A stretch of DNA of 64,000 nt from Acinetobacter sp. CS-2 (GCF_016599715.1 NZ_CP067019.1:1054001-1118000), one strand, 5' to 3'; numbered from the stretch's first letter, positions 8,425-18,632 are shown. Numbers and translations: made by a program. The notes: generated by a model not told the origin, from the letters alone.

Positions 8425-9669
8425 TTATTCCAGGAATTTAACTGTGACACCCGATTTGACTTTTTTACCCAAATCATTAGCATCCCAGTTGGTTAAACGG
8501 ATACAGCCATGCGATGCAGTTTTAGAAATTGCAGATGGATTTGGTGTACCGTGGATACCAAATGATTTTTTACTTAAACCGATCCAAATGTTTCCGACAG
8601 GAGCATTTGGACCTGGTGGTAAAGAAAGCGGTTTTGTATTATTGCCTTGAATAAAGTTACTTGGTGAATAGCTGTACCATGGGTTTTGCGCTACACCGGT
8701 AATTTTATAAGTACCTGTAGGGGATGGTGTATCTGAGCTACCAATTGTGGCAGGGAATGAGCCAATCATCTGGTTACGACTATTAAATAAATACAGTTGT
8801 TTCGCACCTTTATGCGCAACGATCAGATGAATATCTTCTGGAACTTCATTGCGGATATTGGCCACAATAATTTTTTCACCAGCTTTTTTGAAGGTTGCCT
8901 TAGGATTTAACTTTTTCAAAAAGTCTTCATCCATATGGAATTTTTCACCCAGCATTTCGGTTACGCGCGTGTAATACAGGCCTTTCATTTTGGCTTGCAG
9001 GGCATAATCGTGCGGAATGGTTTGTGCATAAGGACCTTTCAGGTCTGCATCGGTAATCGTATATTCAATAAATGCAGGCTTAGCACCTTGGCGAGCAATC
9101 AAAGCATCCCAAGTTTCCTGAGTTAAAATACCTGTCGGTTTAATGCCGTTGATTTGCTGGAAGGATGCAATGGCTTTCAGGGTATTTTTACCACTTGCAC
9201 CATCAATTGCACCCGGAGAAGCATGGGCATTGTTGAGCATCACATGGGCACGTGCATAAACAGGGAATTGGCCTTTACCAATATTGTCATACCATGTAGC
9301 GTTATTTAAACCTTCTAAGGTCCAAGAGGCTTTCGCAGAAGCAGGAGTAGTAGTTGGCGTGCTCAGTGTTTTTGTAGTCGGTGCAGCACCAATCGCAGCA
9401 TTATTATCTTCAGTATTTTGAAGATCTTGCAGGGTTTGCGAGGCCTTGTTCAGGTCATTTTGTTCTTGTGGGGTAATCTGTGCATTCGCAGTGCTTGCAG
9501 CACCAGATGCGGCATCGGTTGCCAGTGGGTCAATCGGATCTTGAACCACCGTATTCGCAATCTTTTGAGGATTTAATGGTTGTTCAGCAGTAGATGCGGC
9601 AAACGCTGTACCCGCAAAAATGCAACTTAAACTCATGGCGAGTAATGTGCGAACGTACATGTAATTCAA
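8425..9669 (-). CDS. Periplasmic L,D-transpeptidase (YkuD domain) with peptidoglycan-binding region
   Basis: This 414-residue protein starts with a signal peptide (residues about 1-24, ending AFA). A low-complexity Ala/Thr/Gln-rich linker follows. Then comes a PG_binding_1-like region (GASGKNTLKAIASFQQINGI, near residue 160) and a YkuD catalytic domain. The active-site motif HGTPNPSAI...SHGCIRLTN carries the nucleophilic Cys near residue 391. Such enzymes make 3-3 crosslinks in murein or attach proteins to it. It is transcribed alone, away from hemE. Confidence 0.9.
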   Translation of the reverse strand: MNYMYVRTLLAMSLSCIFAGTAFAASTAEQPLNPQKIANTVVQDPIDPLATDAASGAASTANAQITPQEQNDLNKASQTLQDLQNTEDNNAAIGAAPTTKTLSTPTTTPASAKASWTLEGLNNATWYDNIGKGQFPVYARAHVMLNNAHASPGAIDGASGKNTLKAIASFQQINGIKPTGILTQETWDALIARQGAKPAFIEYTITDADLKGPYAQTIPHDYALQAKMKGLYYTRVTEMLGEKFHMDEDFLKKLNPKATFKKAGEKIIVANIRNEVPEDIHLIVAHKGAKQLYLFNSRNQMIGSFPATIGSSDTPSPTGTYKITGVAQNPWYSYSPSNFIQGNNTKPLSLPPGPNAPVGNIWIGLSKKSFGIHGTPNPSAISKTASHGCIRLTNWDANDLGKKVKSGVTVKFLE

Positions 9670-9863
9670 CCTTAAGAATTATTCATTAACTATGTGACAA
9701 AACTAGGCAAGTATTGCAGAAAAAATGAGGAGATGCAGTATTTGTTTTGTGTAAAAAAAATTTTACATTTAACGTGATCGATTTTTAGCTGCAAGAGAAG
9801 TTACTAAATTTTCGACCTTTTTGTTATGATGGTTCGAAGATTAAAAATGAGATGGGAAAGTAA

Positions 9864-10934
9864 ATGACGACGCTAAAAAACGATCGTTTTCTGCGGGCCT
9901 TATTGCGTGAGCCGGTAGATACCACACCAGTTTGGATGATGCGTCAAGCAGGACGTTATTTGCCTGAATATCGTGAAACACGTGCCAAAGCAGGTGATTT
10001 CCTTTCCCTGTGCAAAAATAATGATTTTGCCTGTGAAGTGACCTTACAGCCTTTGCGTCGTTATGACCTGGACGCTGCCATTCTATTTTCAGATATTTTA
10101 ACCGTGCCAGATGCTTTGGGGTTGGGTTTGTATTTTGAAGCGGGAGAAGGTCCAAAATTCCATAAGACTATCCGTACCGAGCAAGATGTGGCGAATTTAC
10201 CCAATTTTAATGCCAAATCCGATCTTGATTATGTGATGAATGCTGTAAGCACCATCCGTTCAGCCTTGGGTGGTCAAGTGCCGTTAATCGGTTTCTCGGG
10301 TAGCCCGTGGACATTGGCCACTTATATGGTGGAAGGCGGTTCCAGCAAGGAATTTCGCTATACCAAACAGATGATGTATGCACAGCCTGAAGTGTTACAT
10401 GCTTTGCTGGACCGCTTGGCGATTGCTGTGATTGATTATTTAAATGCGCAAATTGATGCTGGAGCGCAAGCGATACAGATTTTTGACAGCTGGGGTGGTG
10501 CGCTGGCACATCGTGAATATATCGAATTTTCACTGAATTACATGCAAAAAATTGTTGCCGGTTTAAAACGTGAAAAAGACGGACGTAAAGTTCCGGTGAT
10601 TTTATTCACCAAAGGCGGCGGACAGTGGCTAGAGCCTATGGTGGCAACTGGTGCTGATGCCTTTGGACTGGACTGGACTACATCTTTGAACATGGCACGT
10701 CAAACCGTGAATGGCCGTGCTGCATTACAGGGCAACCTCGATCCGGCCACTTTATATGGTAATGCTGCATCGATTGAAAAAGCTACCAAAGCCATGCTGG
10801 ATGATGCTTATGCAGGTGGTGAAAAAACAGGTTATGTGGCCAATTTGGGCCATGGTATTACCCAGTGGGTTGATCCTGCTAATCCTAAAGTGTTTATTGA
10901 TACGGTGCATGAATACAGCGCTAAATATCTTTAA
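9864..10934 (+). CDS. hemE: Uroporphyrinogen III decarboxylase
   Basis: This 356-residue enzyme converts uroporphyrinogen III to coproporphyrinogen III in haem synthesis. The signature [17 protein letters not shown] is near residue 21, and [11 protein letters not shown] and the [13 protein letters not shown] loop follow, all of which line the active site. ATG 9864 follows GGGAAAG. A candidate promoter (TTACTA, 18 nt, TATGAT) lies at about 9802-9831. A 35-nt gap separates it from the next membrane-protein gene, suggesting co-transcription. Confidence 0.95.
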   Translation: MTTLKNDRFLRALLREPVDTTPVWMMRQAGRYLPEYRETRAKAGDFLSLCKNNDFACEVTLQPLRRYDLDAAILFSDILTVPDALGLGLYFEAGEGPKFHKTIRTEQDVANLPNFNAKSDLDYVMNAVSTIRSALGGQVPLIGFSGSPWTLATYMVEGGSSKEFRYTKQMMYAQPEVLHALLDRLAIAVIDYLNAQIDAGAQAIQIFDSWGGALAHREYIEFSLNYMQKIVAGLKREKDGRKVPVILFTKGGGQWLEPMVATGADAFGLDWTTSLNMARQTVNGRAALQGNLDPATLYGNAASIEKATKAMLDDAYAGGEKTGYVANLGHGITQWVDPANPKVFIDTVHEYSAKYL

Positions 10935-10969
10935 ATCTGTATGAGTTAATTCATTATTAGGATTCAACC

Positions 10970-11773
10970 TTGATCAGTTTTTTTAAATCATGTTTTGAGT
11001 TCTCATTTAAGGCAGCTTCGGCTGCCTTATTTGGGATATTGCTGCTGATTGCTTTTGCACTGACCGCCTCTATGGGGAGTCAGGAGTTTTACGGCTTGTT
11101 CCGTTATGACTATCTGCTGTTCTATGCTCTGATTATTCAGGCCTGTTTGCTGTATTTAAAATTAGAATCGTGGGCCGAAGCCAAAGTCATTGCCTTGTTT
11201 CATATCATGGCGATGGGCATGGAAATTTTTCTGACCCATCCACAGATTGCATCCTGGCAATATCCACAGCCGGCAGTGTTTAAAATACTGACTGTCCCCT
11301 TATTTGCCGGATTTATGTATTCGGCAGTGGGCAGTTTTTTTGCACGCTCACTCAGACTGTATCAGGTGTCCTTTGAGAAACTGCCAAGCTTTCCCAATAT
11401 GCTGGTTTTGGCTGTTTTTTCCTATATCAACTTCATGAGTAAATTTTTTGTTCCCGATATCCGCCTGTTTCTCTTCGTCTGGAGTGTGATCATTTTCTGG
11501 AAAACTAAAATTCGCTTCCAGTTGCAACAGCATCAGCTACAACTCCCGATGTTACCCGTACTGATTGTTTTAGCGTTTCTGATCTGGATTGCAGAAAATA
11601 TCAGTACTTTTTACAGAATCTGGCTGTACCCCAGTCAGGTCGATGCCTGGCATATGGTCGGCTGGGGCAAGATGGGTTCCTGGTATTTATTGCTGCTTCT
11701 GAGTCTGGTGTTGGTGTTAAAAATATTGGGTAATCGCAGCAAAGACGGGGTCTGGACTTTAAAAAACAAATAA
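10970..11773 (+). CDS. Conserved polytopic membrane protein of unknown function
   Basis: This 267-residue protein is rich in Phe, Leu and Trp. About seven or eight hydrophobic segments can be seen (for example residues 17-33, 43-62, 72-86, 103-122, 144-162, 184-205 and 229-250). The start is TTG at 10970, 8 nt after TTAGGA. I do not recognise a domain. Its position close behind hemE suggests read-through transcription but no shared pathway. Confidence 0.7.
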   Translation: MISFFKSCFEFSFKAASAALFGILLLIAFALTASMGSQEFYGLFRYDYLLFYALIIQACLLYLKLESWAEAKVIALFHIMAMGMEIFLTHPQIASWQYPQPAVFKILTVPLFAGFMYSAVGSFFARSLRLYQVSFEKLPSFPNMLVLAVFSYINFMSKFFVPDIRLFLFVWSVIIFWKTKIRFQLQQHQLQLPMLPVLIVLAFLIWIAENISTFYRIWLYPSQVDAWHMVGWGKMGSWYLLLLLSLVLVLKILGNRSKDGVWTLKNK

Positions 11774-11919
11774 CTTCAATGTTTTATGTGGTGGGTGATG
11801 ACTTTGGTGTAAATTGTTTTGCCTTATAAGAAAGTTGCCGCTATCTTACAGAGGTGTAATAAAATTTACACAATGGTGAAGAATTAGAACACTTGAATAA
11901 TAAATTTTGGAGAATAACC

Positions 11920-12390
11920 ATGTTGAAAAAATTAGCTTTAGCTGCAGTTGTAGCCCTCGGTTCTACAGCAGCATTTGCAGATCGAGATGCAGGTTGTGGT
12001 ATCGGTTCTCAAGTCTGGGCAGGTCAATCCGGTAAAGTACCTAAAATTCTTGCTGCAACAACCAATGGACTTTTTGCCAACCAGTTATTCGGTATTACCT
12101 TTGGTACGCTAGGTTGTAGCGGCACAGGGACAGTGACTGCTCAAGCAGTGACTTTTACCAATGAAAATGCTGAATCTTTGGCACGTGATATGGCCGTTGG
12201 AGAAGGGGAAAGCCTAAATGTACTGGCTGAACTTTTAAATATCAGAGCACAAGACAAAGCCCGTTTTTTTGCGGTTTCTAAACAGAACTTCGCTAAAATT
12301 TATGCTGCAGAAAATCACGATTCACTTCAGGTACTTGCTTCTTTGCAAGCAGTGATGGCTAAAGATGAAGTCTTGAAAGCCTACGTATAA
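11920..12390 (+). CDS. DUF3015-type periplasmic protein
   Basis: ATG 11920 is preferred over an in-frame ATG at 11893 because TTTGGAGAA precedes it and a typical signal peptide follows directly (KKLALAAVVALGSTAAFA, cleavage after residue 20). The mature protein contains DRDAGCGIGSQVW and GTLGCSGTG, which hold two Cys, a pattern of the DUF3015 family. Function is unknown and it is predicted to be secreted to the periplasm. It is followed by a strong terminator. Confidence 0.75.
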   Translation: MLKKLALAAVVALGSTAAFADRDAGCGIGSQVWAGQSGKVPKILAATTNGLFANQLFGITFGTLGCSGTGTVTAQAVTFTNENAESLARDMAVGEGESLNVLAELLNIRAQDKARFFAVSKQNFAKIYAAENHDSLQVLASLQAVMAKDEVLKAYV

Positions 12391-12401
12391 TTGAATATCT
12401 C

Positions 12402-12432
12402 AAAACCCTGTCATTCTGACGGGGTTTTTTCT
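12402..12432 (+). terminator. Rho-independent terminator
   Basis: AAAACCCTGTCA pairs with TGACGGGGTT around a 3-nt loop and is followed by six T. It ends the DUF3015 transcript. Confidence 0.8.
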
Positions 12433-12476
12433 TATTTTACATTTCTTCTTGAATAAAAGATAAATACCCAATTTGC

Positions 12477-14378
12477 ATGAAATCACTTGCGTTCGTTCTT
12501 ACTTTAACCTTTTCCACAATGACCTACTCGGCAACAGCTGTTGAAAGCATTGAAGCTCATATCACTCAGCCCTACATAGAACGTGCAGCACAACAAAAAT
12601 TAGCTCAAGACATCACTTGGCGCAGACTCATGTATGCCGATAAACAAGGACAAAGTGAAGTCAGCTATGCAGGTTATTTCTTATCGCCAAATGGTCAAGT
12701 TGATTTAAAACAGGAATTGCAGGCCAATATTCAGGCCTTATTTCAACCTGCAGCGCCGAATCATTCGCTGCGTTGTCGCTTTCCAGCACGCAGCCAGTGG
12801 TTAATGCAGCAACTGCATATTTCTGAACAGCAATTACCAGTGGTCACCTGTCCGGAACTGGACGACTGGATTGGTCAAATCAAGCCTTATAAAGCCACAC
12901 TCATTTATGCAACCGACTTTATGGGTAATCCCAGTTCGATGTTTGGGCATACCTTGCTGCGCCTGGATCCCCAAGATCAGAAACAGCTGAATTTGGTATC
13001 CTACGCCGTGAATTATGCAGCCACAGTCACCGAGGGCGAAGGCTGGTCTTTTGCCTGGAATGGCCTAACTGGGCAGTATCCGGGGGAATATTCCTTAATG
13101 CCTTATTACCGTAAGGTCAAGGAATATGGGGATCTGGAAAGTCGGGATTTGTGGGAATATGAACTTAGCTTAACTCCTGACGAAACCCGATTTTTAGTGC
13201 AGCACATTTGGGAAATGAAACATGTGAGTTTTCCTTATTATTTTGTCAGTGATAACTGTGCCTATCGTTTATTGGGGCTCATTGATCTGGTTCGTCCAGC
13301 GCTGAATTTAAAACAGCAATTTAAAGTCGCAGCCATTCCTGTTGAAACCATAAAAGCCATTGAGCGGCAGGGTTTGGTCAAGGAAACAATCTATAGACCG
13401 GCTTTAGAAACCCAGCTGTTATCGCAAGCCAGACAGCATGGCAAAAGTCTGGCTAAAGTGGCGCATCAAGTCGCTTTTGCCGAACCTATAGAAATGTCTA
13501 GGCAAATGGAGGCGTATCAGGACTTGGATAAAGCCAAGATTTTAGAAATGGCCTATGATGATTTATACCTGCAATTTATCGGGCGTAAAGTTGAGCCAGT
13601 TTTTGCCCAGCCACGCTTGCGCCAGCTATTGAGTATGCGCAGTGAAATTGATCTGGACAAACAACGCCCACAACCACAACGCCCTAAAGTAGACCCTACT
13701 CAAGCACATGATGCCCGTCATTTTTCGGTCAATATGGGGGAGGTACAGGGTGAGAAGTTCGTCGAGTTGGGACATCGTCAGGCTTATCATGACCTGATTG
13801 ATCCGCAAGGGGGCTTCAGGACGGGTACGCAGTTGCTATTTTGGGATGGTTCAATTCAGTATCGTGATGATGAGTTGAAACTGGAGCATTTTGATTTTCT
13901 CAACGTGAATTCTTATAACCCGATGACCCCTTTTAAAATGCCACTCAGCTGGGGTTTTAACCTTGGCTGGAAGCAGGAAGCTTTGGAACAAAAGGGTCAG
14001 TTCAGTGAGCAGGAACAGCACGGGATTGCCAATTTACAGGTTCAGATGGGCTATAGCTATGCAAACCCGGCACGTGAACATTTGTGCTATATGCAACTGC
14101 AAAACCATATACAGGCCGGCAAGGCTTTAGATCAGGGCTGGCGTGTCGGGATGGGACCGACTATAGGTTGTCAAAATATCTGGTCAGATCACATCAATAG
14201 TCTGCTACAGCTAGAATTACCGTATTGGGAAGATTCCAAGCAATGGCAACTTAAACTGAATACCCAGTGGCAATATGTCCTGAATCCGCAAAATGTCATT
14301 CGTTTTAATTGGCAATACCAGCAACAAGACCATAAGGACTGGATGAAAACCAGTCTGGGCTATGTACGTTTTTTTTAA
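12477..14378 (+). CDS. Lnb/DUF4105-family periplasmic or outer-membrane protein
   Basis: This 633-residue protein has a signal peptide (residues about 1-20). Its central part matches the Lnb N-terminal periplasmic (DUF4105) domain, with SSMFGHTLLRLDP near residue 150 and VSDNCAYRLLGLID near residue 258. These hold the His and Cys expected of the thiol-type active site of Lnb, a lipoprotein N-acyltransferase. The last 200 residues have short alternating aromatic strands ending in VRFF, a pattern of an outer-membrane barrel. Whether it acylates lipoproteins is inference. Confidence 0.75.
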   Translation: MKSLAFVLTLTFSTMTYSATAVESIEAHITQPYIERAAQQKLAQDITWRRLMYADKQGQSEVSYAGYFLSPNGQVDLKQELQANIQALFQPAAPNHSLRCRFPARSQWLMQQLHISEQQLPVVTCPELDDWIGQIKPYKATLIYATDFMGNPSSMFGHTLLRLDPQDQKQLNLVSYAVNYAATVTEGEGWSFAWNGLTGQYPGEYSLMPYYRKVKEYGDLESRDLWEYELSLTPDETRFLVQHIWEMKHVSFPYYFVSDNCAYRLLGLIDLVRPALNLKQQFKVAAIPVETIKAIERQGLVKETIYRPALETQLLSQARQHGKSLAKVAHQVAFAEPIEMSRQMEAYQDLDKAKILEMAYDDLYLQFIGRKVEPVFAQPRLRQLLSMRSEIDLDKQRPQPQRPKVDPTQAHDARHFSVNMGEVQGEKFVELGHRQAYHDLIDPQGGFRTGTQLLFWDGSIQYRDDELKLEHFDFLNVNSYNPMTPFKMPLSWGFNLGWKQEALEQKGQFSEQEQHGIANLQVQMGYSYANPAREHLCYMQLQNHIQAGKALDQGWRVGMGPTIGCQNIWSDHINSLLQLELPYWEDSKQWQLKLNTQWQYVLNPQNVIRFNWQYQQQDHKDWMKTSLGYVRFF

Positions 14379-14518
14379 TACTTTATAAAAATAAATTTAT
14401 TTTTTCTCATTACTTATGAAAAAACATCGAATAGTTCACAAAGTTATTTTTATTAAAATTTGTTATATTAGTCATCTAAACATCTCCCTCATATTCAAAA
14501 GCTGTTGGAATCAATTGT

Positions 14519-15895
14519 ATGAATACTGAAAGTATTGCTGTGCTTGCCGCACAATGGAAGTCGGTTTGCCAGGACTTTTCAACAACTGATTTAAACGACA
14601 CTTTTCAATTTATTCAAGCACATTCCCAGACCCTGGTCGATGAGTTTTATAAAGATATCATGCAGGAAAAGGAAGCATCCTATTTCTTATCCGATGATAT
14701 GGTCCAGAACCGCTTAAAAACCACGCTGAATCAATGGTTAATCGATTGCTTTATTGTGCCCTTGCAGCAGAACTTTATCGAGATTGTCGAAAAGCAGCTG
14801 ATGGTGGGTAAAGTCCATGCGCGTATCGGCATTCCATCCTGGTTAATTATGCGGGGTATCGGTGAAATTGAAAAGAAAGTCTTTTTGCTTCAGACCGAGC
14901 AGACGCAAGAAAACCGTCTGACCATTGCAGCGTATATTGTGCAGATACTGGGTTTTGCTTCGGAAATTATGTGTCGCTCCTATGAAGTCAATCTGGAAAA
15001 AAATAATGATACAAAACATACCTATCGTTTATTTTCTGCCATGCAGGATGTGTCGGCGCAAAAGGACAAGCAACGCAGTTCATTATTAGACTGGGAAAAT
15101 GAGCTGATGTTTAAGGTATTTTCGGATGAGCCGAAATTTACACATCCCTTGCTGTCAAAATCTGAATTTGGCTTATGGTTTATCCATAAAGCTGCTTATG
15201 CATTTACCGGGACCGAGCAGGTCTCGACCATTATTGACCGTATTCACCAGATTGATTTGCTGAGCCAGCAAGTTTTAAATGCCACTGAAAGAGAGCAGGC
15301 CATTCAGCTGATCCAGCATATTCGTGAAAATAACAGGGAGATTCAGCATCTGGTTGATCAGCTGTTTCAGGTGGCTGACTATATCGACTTGGGCAGTGAT
15401 TCCCTCACTCAACTGCTCAATCGGCGCTATTTACATACGATTGTTTCGCGTGAAATTAATTTTTCCCGTAAAAATAATGCCCCCTTGTCTTTACTGGCCA
15501 TAGATGCCGATTACTTTAAACGGATTAATGACAAATTCGGCCATGCAGCCGGTGATTCAGCTTTAAAGTTTATTGGTGAAGTGCTGCTCACTTCCATTAA
15601 GGGCAGTGATTATGCATTCCGTGCAGGTGGGGAAGAGTTTTTATTGCTGCTGGTAGACAGCGATTTGGTTCGGGCAAAAGAGATTGCAGAACAGGTGCGT
15701 AGCCGGACTCAGGAAACCACCATTCGTACCAGCATAGGCATCAGTTTTAATTTTACTGTCAGTATCGGCTGTGCACTTTATGATGGCCATCCAGACTATC
15801 AGCGTTTTCTGGATGCAGCAGATGCAGCACTCTATGCCGCAAAAAATAATGGCCGAAACTGTATTCAAGTCACCAAGCAGGTTGCGAGTTCTTAA
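14519..15895 (+). CDS. Globin-coupled diguanylate cyclase
   Basis: This 458-residue cytoplasmic protein has three parts. Residues 1-150 look like a protoglobin sensor domain, with VGKVHARIGIP carrying the candidate haem-ligand His near residue 100. A helical middle region follows. A GGDEF domain (about 290-455) has the active-site motif AGGEEF near residue 369. The domain order is that of DosC/YddV, which makes cyclic di-GMP in response to O2. No RxxD inhibitory I-site is present at the usual place five residues before the motif, so product feedback may be absent. Confidence 0.85.
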   Translation: MNTESIAVLAAQWKSVCQDFSTTDLNDTFQFIQAHSQTLVDEFYKDIMQEKEASYFLSDDMVQNRLKTTLNQWLIDCFIVPLQQNFIEIVEKQLMVGKVHARIGIPSWLIMRGIGEIEKKVFLLQTEQTQENRLTIAAYIVQILGFASEIMCRSYEVNLEKNNDTKHTYRLFSAMQDVSAQKDKQRSSLLDWENELMFKVFSDEPKFTHPLLSKSEFGLWFIHKAAYAFTGTEQVSTIIDRIHQIDLLSQQVLNATEREQAIQLIQHIRENNREIQHLVDQLFQVADYIDLGSDSLTQLLNRRYLHTIVSREINFSRKNNAPLSLLAIDADYFKRINDKFGHAAGDSALKFIGEVLLTSIKGSDYAFRAGGEEFLLLLVDSDLVRAKEIAEQVRSRTQETTIRTSIGISFNFTVSIGCALYDGHPDYQRFLDAADAALYAAKNNGRNCIQVTKQVASS

Positions 15896-15920
15896 TCTGG
15901 AAAAATCAAATCGATGAATA

Positions 15921-15950
15921 AAAAAACTCCTCATATTCAGGGAGTTTTTT
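15921..15950. terminator. Bidirectional rho-independent terminator
   Basis: AAAAAACTCC pairs with GGAGTTTTTT around a 10-nt loop. It ends the cyclase gene and can serve the convergent cupin gene. Confidence 0.8.
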
Positions 15951-15985
15951 ATTTGAAAATTTATGGTGAGTTATATTTTTTAAAG

Positions 15986-16345
15986 TCAGGATTCGACAAT
16001 CACGTAGTATTTTTTCACAGCTTCAAGCACTTCAAAGCTTCCCTTAAAGCCGGGCGGAATAATCCCAGCATTTCCAGCAGTCACTTCAATATAAGTTCCG
16101 GTCGCTTGGTCGTGGATGCGAACTACACCTTCAATCACCTGAAAGAACTCCTGTTTGTTGTCGGCAAACTGAATATTCCAGCAACCGACTTCACAATGCC
16201 AGATGCCACAGTCCATATTGGGATGTTCATACAGGCTATACGTTTCACGTTGAGGATTACCTTGAACCAAACGGTCAGGGCGGGGGTAATCAATTGATTT
16301 TTCAGCGTGCGTTAAACCTTGTCCAGCTAACAGAATTTGCGACAT
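15986..16345 (-). CDS. Cupin domain protein (DUF861/Cupin_3-like)
   Basis: This 119-residue single-domain beta-barrel protein has the cupin pattern GIWHCEVGCWNIQFADNKQEFFQVIEG near residue 48 and AGNAGIIPPGFKGSFEV near residue 88. It resembles the small cupins of the EutQ/(S)-ureidoglycine aminohydrolase type. The ligand is unknown, and the usual metal-binding His set is reduced. Monocistronic and convergent with the cyclase gene. Confidence 0.75.
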   Translation of the reverse strand: MSQILLAGQGLTHAEKSIDYPRPDRLVQGNPQRETYSLYEHPNMDCGIWHCEVGCWNIQFADNKQEFFQVIEGVVRIHDQATGTYIEVTAGNAGIIPPGFKGSFEVLEAVKKYYVIVES

Positions 16346-16415
16346 GATCGGTCCTTAATATATGTGCTTCAATCAGGAGATATCAATTTTTGTACGGTAT
16401 TATTTAACCACACAC

Positions 16416-16450
16416 AAAAAAAGCCTCAATCGCTATTGAGGCTTTTTTTT
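16416..16450. terminator. Rho-independent terminator after folE
   Basis: AAAAAAAGCCTCAAT pairs with ATTGAGGCTTTTTTTT around a short loop. It lies 9 nt beyond the folE stop and is flanked by A and T runs. Confidence 0.8.
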
Positions 16451-16459
16451 AGAATTAAA

Positions 16460-17014
16460 TTAATAGCTTTCAGGCAAGGCAGCCAAAAATTCACGACGTT
16501 CATCTTTATTGGTTTTGAAATCACCCACAAAAGACACAGTACGGGTAGTCGATTCCTGTTTGCCTACACCGCGCATCATCATGCACATATGCGCAGAATC
16601 AATCATTACCGCAACACCACGTGCTTTGGTCACTTCAGCCACCGCCTCAGCAATTTGCTGGGTCAGATTTTCCTGAATTTGCAAACGGCGTGCAAACATT
16701 TCAGTAATGCGGGCAAATTTGGATAAACCCAAAACCTGCCCTTCAGGTAAATAGGCGATATGCACACGGCCATAGAACGGCAATAAATGATGTTCGCAAA
16801 GTGAATAGAATTCAATATTTTTGACCAGAACCATTTCACGGTTGTCAGAAGGGAACACCGCACTATTGGTCACTTCTTCCAAAGTTTTGCTATATCCAGA
16901 CGTTAAATACGAAAAAGCTTTAGCAGCACGCATTGGCGTATCTTTAAGACCAGGACGATTAAGATCTTCACCAACGGCAGTTAAAATGTTGGCGTAGGAT
17001 TGCTGCATAGACAT
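16460..17014 (-). CDS. folE: GTP cyclohydrolase I
   Basis: This 184-residue enzyme converts GTP to 7,8-dihydroneopterin triphosphate, the first step of folate synthesis. The zinc-site motif [20 protein letters not shown] is near residue 68 and the second Cys is in [10 protein letters not shown] near residue 139. [14 protein letters not shown] follows the family pattern. The length matches short bacterial FolE proteins. The gene is preceded by its own 11-bp inverted repeat. Confidence 0.95.
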   Translation of the reverse strand: MSMQQSYANILTAVGEDLNRPGLKDTPMRAAKAFSYLTSGYSKTLEEVTNSAVFPSDNREMVLVKNIEFYSLCEHHLLPFYGRVHIAYLPEGQVLGLSKFARITEMFARRLQIQENLTQQIAEAVAEVTKARGVAVMIDSAHMCMMMRGVGKQESTTRTVSFVGDFKTNKDERREFLAALPESY

Positions 17015-17050
17015 AAGACGTGTTCACTTACACTGATATTGAACAAGGAC

Positions 17051-17080
17051 GGCATTGTAGCAGAAAACCGCTACAATGCC
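17051..17080. repeat. Perfect 11-bp inverted repeat upstream of folE
   Basis: GGCATTGTAGC and GCTACAATGCC flank an 8-nt loop. It lies between the Smr gene stop and the folE start. Without a U-tract it is either a 3' hairpin of the Smr transcript or an operator of folE. Confidence 0.5.
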
Positions 17081-17102
17081 CTGTTTTAGAGAAAAATTCC
17101 GA

Positions 17103-17792
17103 TTACTGTTTGAATTTTGGGTTTTTTTCTGCACGTTTTAGCAGAACCAGAACAGCACCGGTACCACCTTGCTTTTCAGGTGCACTGACAAAGGCTAAAA
17201 CATCACGGTGCTGACGCAGCCAGCCATTGACATAGGTCTTTAAAATGGCTTCAGGACCTTTGCCGTGCACAATTTTAATGACATTCTGATTTTCATCTTT
17301 GGCCATTTGAATAATCTGGAGCACCGCAACACGGGCTTCTTCCACCGTACAGCCATGCAAATCAACCGCTTCAAACCAGCGCAGGTTACCTGCTTTTAAA
17401 TCTTCAAATACTTTATGCTGCAAAGTTGCAATGCGATAGCTTAATGTCGCCTGGCTGGCTACCGGATTGAGCATGGCCTGTGTATCAGACAACTCTGCCT
17501 GATCGGTTTGCATAGGGCCGGTCGCAGCTGCACGTTTCGCTAAAGTTTGTGCATCCGGTTTTTTCTTTGACGCTTTTTCAAGTTTTGCAATATTGCTAGT
17601 GTCCATCTTTTTGACATCTTGCATTTGCTTTTGAAAAAGCGCGAAGTCATCTTCCTGCTCTTGTTCAGCAGTCTTTTGCACAGGCTCAGGCTGCTTCGTA
17701 ATCTTCGAGGAATGCGGATTAGTGATTTGCTTTTTAAAAGATTTCAGTAAATTGTACTGATCTTTCGAAAGCGAAGAATCATGCTTACTCAT
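17103..17792 (-). CDS. Smr domain protein (DNA endonuclease-like)
   Basis: This 229-residue protein has a charged N-terminal half and a C-terminal Smr domain. The hallmark DLHGCTVEEA is near residue 143 and KIVHGKGPEAILKTYVNGWL near residue 179. Smr domains of the MutS2/SmrA type can nick DNA or cleave RNA. The role in this cell is unknown. It lies 15 nt after trpC, so it may be co-transcribed. Confidence 0.85.
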   Translation of the reverse strand: MSKHDSSLSKDQYNLLKSFKKQITNPHSSKITKQPEPVQKTAEQEQEDDFALFQKQMQDVKKMDTSNIAKLEKASKKKPDAQTLAKRAAATGPMQTDQAELSDTQAMLNPVASQATLSYRIATLQHKVFEDLKAGNLRWFEAVDLHGCTVEEARVAVLQIIQMAKDENQNVIKIVHGKGPEAILKTYVNGWLRQHRDVLAFVSAPEKQGGTGAVLVLLKRAEKNPKFKQ

Positions 17793-17807
17793 AATCTTAA
17801 TTATTCA

Positions 17808-18614
17808 TCAAACAGTTTCAGGCTGACCAAATAATGCCGTAAAGGCATGATCTGGACGAGGCTGTTTCATAAAACTTTCACCCACAAGGAAGGCATGAAT
17901 ATCATGTTCTTGCATCATGTGGACATCATCTGGTGTGGCAATGCCGCTTTCAGTCACCAATAAACGTGAGGGTTCGAGCAATTTTTTCAAACGCAGCGAT
18001 GTATTTAAATCGACATCAAAGGTTTTTAAATTGCGGTTGTTTACACCCAGCAAGCAACGTTCTGAAAGTTTCAGTGCACGTTCCAGCTCATTTTCATCAT
18101 GTACTTCAACCAGTACATCCAGATCATGTTCGAATGCGGTTTTAGACATTTCTTCCAGTTGCTGGTCAGACAGACATGCCACAATTAAAAGAATACAGTC
18201 TGCATGCAGGGCACGGGCTTCAATCACGCCATAAGGGTCAATCAGGAAATCCTTGCGTAATGCCGGCAGGGCACAGTGCGAACGGGCAATCTGGATATTT
18301 TCGTCGGCACCCTGAAAAAAGTCCACATCTGTCAGTACAGACAGGCAGGCTGCGCCAGCTTGCTCATACTGCTGGGCAATTTCAGCAGGATTAAAGTTCT
18401 CACGAATCACGCCTTTAGATGGAGATGCTTTTTTGATTTCTGCAATCACACCTGGGCGCTTGTGTTGTAAAGACTGTGCAAAACCACGCACAGGCGTTGC
18501 TGCTTGTGCCAGTTCTTCCACATCTTTATAGCTGTGTTGCTTAAGGCGGGCAGCAAATTCTTCCTGCTTACGGTCGACAATTTTGCCTAAAATTGTATTT
18601 GCGATATCTACCAT
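17808..18614 (-). CDS. trpC: Indole-3-glycerol phosphate synthase
   Basis: This 268-residue (beta/alpha)8 enzyme of tryptophan synthesis carries the motifs VIAEIKKASPSKGVIRENFNP near residue 55, LRKDFLIDPYGVIEARALHAD and LVTESGIATPDDV. It is monofunctional, with no TrpF fusion. It lies 18 nt behind trpD, in the order trpG-trpD-trpC. Confidence 0.96.
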   Translation of the reverse strand: MVDIANTILGKIVDRKQEEFAARLKQHSYKDVEELAQAATPVRGFAQSLQHKRPGVIAEIKKASPSKGVIRENFNPAEIAQQYEQAGAACLSVLTDVDFFQGADENIQIARSHCALPALRKDFLIDPYGVIEARALHADCILLIVACLSDQQLEEMSKTAFEHDLDVLVEVHDENELERALKLSERCLLGVNNRNLKTFDVDLNTSLRLKKLLEPSRLLVTESGIATPDDVHMMQEHDIHAFLVGESFMKQPRPDHAFTALFGQPETV

Positions 18615-18632
18615 GATCTTTGTCCTACCGTC

